From Bacteroides intestinalis DSM 17393 (GTDB lineage: Bacteria > Bacteroidota > Bacteroidia > Bacteroidales > Bacteroidaceae), in NCBI RefSeq assembly GCF_000172175.1, contig NZ_ABJL02000008.1, positions 186,001-250,000 of the forward strand: a stretch of DNA of 64,000 nt, written 5' to 3'. The translations under genes and the position numbers were made by a program. This document shows positions 58,189 through 64,000 of this stretch, piece by piece. Below the pieces are notes generated by a model. The model worked only from the letters and a program-made list of their open reading frames with translations, ran no database searches and was not told the DNA's origin. Numbering within the stretch: the first letter of the stretch is position 1; each line of letters opens with the position of its first letter.

Positions 58189-58755
58189 ATGAAACAAGAC
58201 TGGAAGCCCGGAACAATGATCTATCCGCTTCCTGCCGTATTGGTAAGCTGCGGAAGCACTCCGGAAGAATATAACATAGTAACAATTGCATGGACGGGAA
58301 CGATTTGTACGAACCCGCCCATGTGCTATATTTCAGTACGCCCCGAACGCCACTCCTACGAAATCCTAAAACGGAATATGGAGTTTGTCATTAATCTCAC
58401 GACCAAAGATATGGCGCGTGCAACGGATTGGTGTGGCGTACGTTCCGGGAAAGACTACAATAAGTTCGAAGAAATGCATCTGACACCGGGAAAAAGTACT
58501 GTGGTCAATGCTCCCCTTATTGAAGAATCCCCCTTGTGTATAGAATGCCGTGTAAAGGAAATCATGTCACTCGGCTCGCATGATATGTTTATTGCCGATG
58601 TGGTAAACGTACGTGCCGACGACCGGAACCTGAATACGGAAACCGGAAAACTGGAACTGGCGGAAGCTAATCCACTGGTTTATGTACATGGAGGATACTA
58701 TGAATTGGGCGAAAAGATCGGTAAATTTGGCTGGTCTGTTGAGAAGAAGAAATAA
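58189..58755 (+). CDS. flavin reductase family protein
   Basis: 188 residues of the same split-barrel family as 4799-5359: IYPLPAVLVSCGSTPEEYNI, VTIAWTGTICTNPPMCYISV, and NLTTKDMARATDWCGVRSG. It binds FMN; partner and substrate are unknown. It follows pyrI by 24 bp and precedes the barrel protein, all on one strand, so it is probably part of the same transcript, though no metabolic link to pyrimidines is obvious. Confidence 0.85.
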   Translation: MKQDWKPGTMIYPLPAVLVSCGSTPEEYNIVTIAWTGTICTNPPMCYISVRPERHSYEILKRNMEFVINLTTKDMARATDWCGVRSGKDYNKFEEMHLTPGKSTVVNAPLIEESPLCIECRVKEIMSLGSHDMFIADVVNVRADDRNLNTETGKLELAEANPLVYVHGGYYELGEKIGKFGWSVEKKK

Positions 58756-58784
58756 AATGAATGATTAACCGTTAGTGATAAGTG

Positions 58785-59537
58785 ATGAACAAAGTATTGA
58801 AGAGCTTTATCCTGTGCCTTTTGCTTTTCCCCGCTACGATGTGGGGACAGTCTCATCTTGTGCCTGGCACGGCGGTTGAAGAACCTCTGAGCAAACACCA
58901 CCATGACCGTCCGGTGAACTTCGGTATTAAAGGTGGCTTCACCTCTTCCCTTTTTCTTGTATCCAACCTTACATTGAACGGTATCACAATAGACGAGGTG
59001 CAGAATAACTATAAGATAGGTTATTTCGGTTCTGTCTTCATGCGTATCAACTTTGAACGCCACTTCCTGCAACCGGAAATATCCTACAACATTAACCGCT
59101 GCAACATCACTTTCGAGAAACCTGCTGAAGAGAATGCCCCTTTGGAAATGGCATCTATTACGTCATCCATTCACAGCATAGATATTCCTGTGATCTATGG
59201 ATATAATGTTATCAAGGAGGGACCTTATAGCCTGGCTGTATTCGGCGGTCCAAAGTTCCGTTATATCTGGAATAAAAAAAGCGAAGTCACTTTTGAGAAT
59301 TTTGACCAGCAGGGAATCAGCGAAAGATTGCGGCCATTGAACCTCAGTTTTACCCTTGGAGTAGCCGTTACCATTTCCCGCATTTTCTTCGACTTCCGTT
59401 ATGATATAGGATTACATAATATATCGCGCAAAGTGACTTATGATGACGGTGTCGTCGAAGGTGATCCACCCGCCGACGAAATACGTTTCCACCGGCGAGA
59501 CAATGTTCTCAGTTTTTCCTTTGGAGTATTCTTTTAG
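58785..59537 (+). CDS. outer-membrane beta-barrel protein (PorT-like)
   Basis: 250 residues from ATG 58785 (a GTG lies one codon earlier). Signal peptide (ILCLLLFPATMWGQSH) and then alternating beta-strands ending in a C-terminal aromatic (FSFGVFF), as for barrel proteins assembled by Bam. Pattern (NFGIKGGFTSSLFLVSNLTL, RRDNVLSFSFGVFF) resembles PorT/outer-membrane-beta-barrel-domain proteins. Role unknown. Confidence 0.8.
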   Translation: MNKVLKSFILCLLLFPATMWGQSHLVPGTAVEEPLSKHHHDRPVNFGIKGGFTSSLFLVSNLTLNGITIDEVQNNYKIGYFGSVFMRINFERHFLQPEISYNINRCNITFEKPAEENAPLEMASITSSIHSIDIPVIYGYNVIKEGPYSLAVFGGPKFRYIWNKKSEVTFENFDQQGISERLRPLNLSFTLGVAVTISRIFFDFRYDIGLHNISRKVTYDDGVVEGDPPADEIRFHRRDNVLSFSFGVFF

Positions 59538-59583
59538 AAAGTAAATTTCTGACTTTTCTGACAGTTTATTCATTTTTTTACCG

Positions 59584-59591
59584 TAAATTTG
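59584..59591 (+). promoter_or_regulatory. -7 element of glyA
   Basis: TAAATTTG, consensus match, about 50 bp before the start codon. Confidence 0.6.
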
Positions 59592-59641
59592 TGCGCTTAA
59601 TAAGAGAACACAGATTTATCAAACTTATCTAAGTAAGCAAA

Positions 59642-60922
59642 ATGAAAAGAGACGATTTAATTTTCGATATCATCGAAAAAGAACATCAACGTCAGCTCAA
59701 AGGTATTGAACTGATTGCATCAGAGAATTTTGTAAGTGACCAAGTAATGGAGGCAATGGGCTCCTGTCTCACTAACAAGTATGCAGAAGGTTATCCTGGC
59801 AAACGTTACTACGGAGGTTGCGAAGTAGTAGACCAGAGCGAACAAATTGCTATCGACCGCATAAAGGAAATCTTTGGTGCAGAATGGGCTAACGTGCAAC
59901 CCCACTCAGGCGCACAGGCTAATGCAGCTGTATTCCTCGCTGTATTGAATCCGGGTGACAAATTCATGGGATTGAATCTGGCTCACGGCGGTCACCTCTC
60001 ACACGGCTCTTTAGTAAATACTTCCGGTATTATCTATACTCCCTGTGAATATAATCTGAATAAGGAAACCGGTCGCGTAGACTATGACCAGATGGAAGAA
60101 GTTGCTTTGCGCGAAAAACCTAAAATGATCATCGGTGGCGGTTCAGCATATTCCCGCGAATGGGACTACAAACGTATGCGCGAAATCGCAGACAAAGTAG
60201 GTGCTATCCTGATGATCGATATGGCTCACCCTGCCGGACTGATTGCAGCCGGATTGCTGGATAACCCTGTGAAGTATGCTCATATCGTTACTTCTACTAC
60301 CCATAAGACTTTGCGTGGTCCTCGCGGTGGTATCATCTTGATTGGCAAAGACTTCCCTAATCCTTGGGGAAAAACAACACCGAAGGGTGAAATCAAGATG
60401 ATGTCTCAGCTGATCGACTCAGCCGTATTCCCGGGTATTCAGGGCGGTCCGTTGGAACACGTTATTGCAGCAAAAGCTGTTGCATTCGGTGAAATCCTGC
60501 AACCTGAATTCAAAGAATATGCTGCTCAAGTGAAGAAAAATGCAGCCGTACTGGCACAAGCATTAATCGACCGTGGCTTTACAATCGTTTCAGGTGGTAC
60601 GGATAATCACTCTATGCTAGTTGACCTACGTAGCAAATATCCGGATCTCACAGGTAAAGTTGCTGAAAAAGCATTGGTATCTGCCGATATCACTGTAAAC
60701 AAGAATATGGTTCCGTTTGATAGCCGCTCTGCATTCCAAACTTCCGGTATCCGTCTGGGTACTCCTGCCATCACTACTCGTGGTGCTAAAGAAGATCTGA
60801 TGCTGGAAATTGCAGAAATGATTGAAACGGTTCTGTCCAATGTAGAAAATGAAGCGGTTATTGCCGAAGTTCGCGCACGCGTGAATAAGACTATGGAAAA
60901 ATATCCGCTGTTTGCATACTAA
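59642..60922 (+). CDS. glyA: serine hydroxymethyltransferase
   Basis: 426 residues of the PLP-dependent fold. PLP lysine in TSTTHKTLRGPRGG (about residue 222), and the early ELIASENFVS, YAEGYPGKRYYGGCEVVD and final SGIRLGTPAITTRG segments. It interconverts serine and glycine with tetrahydrofolate, feeding one-carbon units. It converges on fhs, also a one-carbon enzyme. Confidence 0.97.
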   Translation: MKRDDLIFDIIEKEHQRQLKGIELIASENFVSDQVMEAMGSCLTNKYAEGYPGKRYYGGCEVVDQSEQIAIDRIKEIFGAEWANVQPHSGAQANAAVFLAVLNPGDKFMGLNLAHGGHLSHGSLVNTSGIIYTPCEYNLNKETGRVDYDQMEEVALREKPKMIIGGGSAYSREWDYKRMREIADKVGAILMIDMAHPAGLIAAGLLDNPVKYAHIVTSTTHKTLRGPRGGIILIGKDFPNPWGKTTPKGEIKMMSQLIDSAVFPGIQGGPLEHVIAAKAVAFGEILQPEFKEYAAQVKKNAAVLAQALIDRGFTIVSGGTDNHSMLVDLRSKYPDLTGKVAEKALVSADITVNKNMVPFDSRSAFQTSGIRLGTPAITTRGAKEDLMLEIAEMIETVLSNVENEAVIAEVRARVNKTMEKYPLFAY

Positions 60923-60949
60923 GAAAACGTATATAAGAAACGTTATAAA

Positions 60950-60986
60950 AAATCCGCAGCCTAATGAAAGACTGCGGATTTCTTTT
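60950..60986. terminator. shared terminator of glyA and fhs
   Basis: AAATCCGCAG (60950-60959) pairs with CTGCGGATTT (60972-60981), A-rich before and T-rich after, so it works for both convergent genes. Confidence 0.85.
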
Positions 60987-61004
60987 TATGTCTACTAGCC
61001 TGAT

Positions 61005-62675
61005 TCAGCTCAATCCTTCTATATTTCCATCCACAATATCAATATGCATAGCCTGCGGTTCTTTGGGAAGTCCCGGCATACGTAAAATTTCTCCTGCAAT
61101 GGCAACAATCATTTCCGCACCGTTATTGATTACAATATCTTTGATGTGGAATTCAAAATTATTCACTGCACCATATATCTTCGGATCGGCAGAGAAAGAA
61201 TATTGAGTTTTAGCTATACAAACTGGATAATGACCAATGCCCATCTTCTCTATCAGTTTAATGATTTTGCGTGAATGAATGCTATAAGTCACCACACTGG
61301 CACCATATAGATTACAAGCTATCTTCTCTATCTTTTGTTCTACACTATCATTCTCACTATAACTGAAGTTCAAAGGTTCGGAAGGTTTCTTCTCAATAGC
61401 ATCCACTACCAGATTAGCAAGTTCCACGGCTCCTTCTCCACCTTTTGCAAATGCATTGTTGACAGCAAAACCAACGCCTAATTTTTCCTCACAGTGATGA
61501 CGGATCGCTTCCACTTCCTCGTCTGTATCACTGGCAAAACGATTAAAAGCAACCACCACCGTCTGACCGAACGAACGCAGATTACGTATATGCTTATCAA
61601 GATTACCGAAACCTTGCTGCAATCCCTCCATATTGGGCTCTTTAATACGATCAAGGCTGACGCCTCCATGCATTTTCAAACCTTGTGCGGTGGCAACAAT
61701 TACAGTCAACTTTGGTTGCAATCCACTTTTACGGCATTTGATATTATAAAATTTCTCCGCACCGAGGTCAGCACCGAAGCCGGCTTCCGTTACAACATAG
61801 TCGCCGAAAGTCATGGCCATTTTCGTTGCCAGAATAGAGTTACAACCATGTGCAATATTGGCGAATGGACCTCCATGAACAAAAGCAGCCGATCCTTCGG
61901 TAGTTTGAACTAAGTTCGGATTAATGGCATCTTTCAACAAGACAGTAATAGCTCCAGCAATACCTAACTCCTTCACTGTGAATGGACAACCATCAAATCG
62001 GAAACCAAGAATAATATTCTCAATCCGTCGTTTCAGGTCGTCTATGTCCTTTGCCAGACAAAGAATAGCCATAATTTCGGATGCAGGGGTAATATCAAAG
62101 CCGGATTCTTCGGTAATACCGTTCGTACTGGGACCTAAACCCGTGACAATACTACGCAAAGAACGGTCGTTCACATCCAGTACACGCTGCCAGATAATCT
62201 CTTTCAGCCCGAATCCATCCGCCTGATGCTGATAAAGATAATTGTCGAGCAATGCGGATATCATATTGTGCGCCGAAGTGATGGCATGAAAATCTCCTGT
62301 AAAGTGCAGATTTATCTTTTCCATAGGAAGCACCTGGGCATAACCGCCACCTGCTGCCCCACCCTTCATGCCGAAACAAGGTCCTAATGAAGGCTCACGC
62401 AAAGCAACAATCGCCTTTTTACCAATTTTATTCAATCCCAAAGCCAGACCGATAGAAACTGTAGTTTTACCAATACCTGCTTTGGTAGCAGTAATGGCGG
62501 TAACCAGTATCAGGTTACTTTTCTTCACTTTCTCTTCATCAATCAAATTCGTTGGAATTTTAGCGATATACCGTCCGTAGTTTTCTACTTCTTCGCGCGG
62601 AATACCCACACCTTCGGCTACCTGCTTAATTTTCTTCAGCTCTATGCTGCGAGCTATTTCAATGTCTGATTTCAT
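61005..62675 (-). CDS. fhs: formate-tetrahydrofolate ligase
   Basis: 556 residues from ATG 62675 (the frame is open to 62699, but the family begins MKSDIEIARS). ATP-binding P-loop ITATKAGIGKTTVSIGL, then LREPSLGPCFGMKGGAAGGG and the C-terminal KIYGAVNNFEFHIKDI. It makes 10-formyl-THF from formate, THF and ATP. Its promoter is CAAATGTA (62718-62725, TACATTTG on minus) with -33 TTG (CAA at 62745-62747). Confidence 0.96.
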   Translation of the reverse strand: MKSDIEIARSIELKKIKQVAEGVGIPREEVENYGRYIAKIPTNLIDEEKVKKSNLILVTAITATKAGIGKTTVSIGLALGLNKIGKKAIVALREPSLGPCFGMKGGAAGGGYAQVLPMEKINLHFTGDFHAITSAHNMISALLDNYLYQHQADGFGLKEIIWQRVLDVNDRSLRSIVTGLGPSTNGITEESGFDITPASEIMAILCLAKDIDDLKRRIENIILGFRFDGCPFTVKELGIAGAITVLLKDAINPNLVQTTEGSAAFVHGGPFANIAHGCNSILATKMAMTFGDYVVTEAGFGADLGAEKFYNIKCRKSGLQPKLTVIVATAQGLKMHGGVSLDRIKEPNMEGLQQGFGNLDKHIRNLRSFGQTVVVAFNRFASDTDEEVEAIRHHCEEKLGVGFAVNNAFAKGGEGAVELANLVVDAIEKKPSEPLNFSYSENDSVEQKIEKIACNLYGASVVTYSIHSRKIIKLIEKMGIGHYPVCIAKTQYSFSADPKIYGAVNNFEFHIKDIVINNGAEMIVAIAGEILRMPGLPKEPQAMHIDIVDGNIEGLS

Positions 62676-62717
62676 ACAGAGTATTTTTTTAAATAACAAC
62701 TTTCTTTTTGAAAGCTA

Positions 62718-62747
62718 CAAATGTACGAAAAAGAGTGCAGATAGCAA
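62718..62747 (-). promoter_or_regulatory. promoter of fhs
   Basis: TACATTTG on the minus strand (62718-62725) with TTG (CAA at 62745-62747) 19 bp upstream, about 43 bp before the start codon at 62675. Confidence 0.65.
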
Positions 62748-62776
62748 GATTTTAGAATAAGAAAGCCTCTGCTGTC

Positions 62777-64000
62777 TTATTCAAGTGTCAAAGCGATACC
62801 TTCGACACGGTCTGAATTCGAGTCTCCCGGTTCGACCATATCGAAAGAACGTGTTCCTTCAGGCAGTGGAGCGAAATAAAGAGTATAATCGGTTTCTCCA
62901 CTTTCGGGCATATAGAATTTCTCCCCTAAAGGAATACCTTCTGAGCGAAGGACAGGACATACAGTTCCATTGTCCGCTACCAACTGGATATTCTTCATAA
63001 TTTGTATCCAATATTTGGGTATATAATAGGCACGAATCCGCAAGACCGTAGCAGTATCCGTCAATACTACCTGGCGGATTTCAGGAATATCGTTATTACT
63101 TTTCTTTACAGTCGGGAAATTCACCACTTTATGCCCATTCTCTTCCCCTAAGCTCATCACGTATTCATTTGCATTTAGCAGGCGACGAAGTTTTCGTTTC
63201 AGACTCTGCTTCCCGTATCCGAACCATTTTTCTACGATGCGTCCTTCTGGTGAAATAAGGACATAATTTGGAATTCCACGTACTCCGTATTTAGCATATA
63301 ATCCATTGCTTCCTTTCAAATCACTCAAATTCTGCCAAGTCATTTCATGGGCTTTAGAGGCTGCTTCCCACCCTTTCCTGGTATCAATGCTCAGACTTAC
63401 TATCGTCAAGCGATCTTTATACATCTCAGCCACTTCTTTCATCTCAGGCAAAGCCATAATACAAGGCCCGCAACCACGACTCCAGAAATCCAGCATAATA
63501 TACTTACCTTTAAAATCAGACAAATGATGTACATTTCCCTCTAGGTCGTACAGATCCGCATCTGCCATTTCATCACCCACTTCCACTACTTGAGGAGGAA
63601 AGAGATATGTATATGTATCCATTGCCCAAGAGGTTTGTTTTTCTTCATCAGTCAGTCCTTCATAGAGAGCAATCACTTCATCTTTATAAGGATAATTTTC
63701 AGTATACTTAGCCGACATTGCCAACCTTTTCAAGTGCTCCAGCCAAATATCGTCAACCGGAATCTGCTTCATACGCTTTATAGTGTTGGCATCAATACGG
63801 ATACTAATTTCATCCTCTACCTTCTGCAAACTATCAGCTTGTGCACGTATCGCCTGTCTTTCTTCGTCCACCGCACTTCCTGCATACTTCCGGCGGTATG
63901 CACGCTGCAATAAAGCATTGCGCTGATATTCATTCCACAATTCGCGTGAGTCGTTTATAAAAGCCTGATTAGCCACTTGTTCCGGAACAGTGCTTTTCAC
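62777..64000 (-). CDS. TlpA-like thioredoxin-fold protein (partial)
   Basis: 407 visible residues; the start lies beyond the right edge. A long helical N-terminal region (with YRRKYAGSAVDEERQAIRAQ) precedes a thioredoxin-like domain: LSDFKGKYIMLDFWSRGCGP with redox-active CGPC, then PEMKEVAEMYKDRL, SIDTRKGWEAAS and GIPNYVLISPEGRIV. The C-terminal part is a beta domain. Such TlpA/AhpC-type proteins are usually envelope-anchored thiol oxidoreductases. Signal peptide not visible because the start is missing. Confidence 0.85.
   Translation of the reverse strand: MKSTVPEQVANQAFINDSRELWNEYQRNALLQRAYRRKYAGSAVDEERQAIRAQADSLQKVEDEISIRIDANTIKRMKQIPVDDIWLEHLKRLAMSAKYTENYPYKDEVIALYEGLTDEEKQTSWAMDTYTYLFPPQVVEVGDEMADADLYDLEGNVHHLSDFKGKYIMLDFWSRGCGPCIMALPEMKEVAEMYKDRLTIVSLSIDTRKGWEAASKAHEMTWQNLSDLKGSNGLYAKYGVRGIPNYVLISPEGRIVEKWFGYGKQSLKRKLRRLLNANEYVMSLGEENGHKVVNFPTVKKSNNDIPEIRQVVLTDTATVLRIRAYYIPKYWIQIMKNIQLVADNGTVCPVLRSEGIPLGEKFYMPESGETDYTLYFAPLPEGTRSFDMVEPGDSNSDRVEGIALTLE

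Overview
The window reads as a chromosome segment from a Bacteroidales gut commensal, most likely a Bacteroides. Starts lack Shine-Dalgarno sequences and are instead preceded by the TAnnTTTG -7 element, often with a TTG about 20 bp upstream. The families are also typical of the genus: DUF4248, HU-like 160-aa protein, DUF4476, 6-bladed propeller and WG-repeat proteins, AbgT, and a tandem-sensor kinase with a DUF5932-like regulator.

Layout. 1-14 kb is a patchwork of short accessory genes: GNAT, a broken WG-repeat gene, Tag glycosylase, lipoproteins, an O-acetyltransferase, a flavodoxin/flavin reductase pair, a HicAB toxin-antitoxin next to a 5'-truncated sigma factor, a nitroreductase, two methyltransferases, and an EamA exporter behind a structured leader. 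It also holds a MITE-like element and a long hairpin. 14.4-16.7 kb has an HU-like gene whose terminator merges with an IS1182-type element carrying a frameshifted transposase. 16.8-21.5 kb is a redox cluster: two DUF362 proteins, an ECF S component, a phosphoribosyltransferase and a membrane polyferredoxin. 21.7-28 kb holds a patatin, an alpha-amylase, a YhcH/YiaL protein and GlgB (alpha-glucan metabolism).

29.10-42.08 kb is a complete integrative element in the 3' end of tRNA-Arg(UCU), bounded by 21-bp direct repeats. It carries a tyrosine integrase, repeated arm-type sites near both ends, an Xis-like HTH protein and a phage-like replication block (RecA-like ATPase, zinc-ribbon/Toprim primase, SF2 helicase, VRR-NUC nuclease) with an iteron-like origin candidate. 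I see no relaxase, capsid, portal or terminase, so it resembles a phage satellite or a minimal mobilisable island. Its AT-rich cargo, on the opposite strand, is a compact Xre-Fic-HEPN-HEPN operon. This is the best candidate here for an undescribed defence or toxin-antitoxin system, because a Fic AMP-transferase is paired with two RX4H HEPN proteins. A run of very small genes ending in an ASCH protein lies divergently from it.

42.2-64 kb is mostly core chromosome: an operon of a 1466-aa tandem sensor kinase, response regulator and AbgT transporter; prs; a MORN-repeat protein; an envelope operon (PBP1A, HPPK-like, kdsB, inactive M16 protein); pyrBI with a flavin reductase and a PorT-like barrel; glyA and fhs convergent around a shared terminator; and a TlpA-like thioredoxin protein running off the right edge. 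No rRNA and no CRISPR array is present, and the only tRNA is tRNA-Arg.
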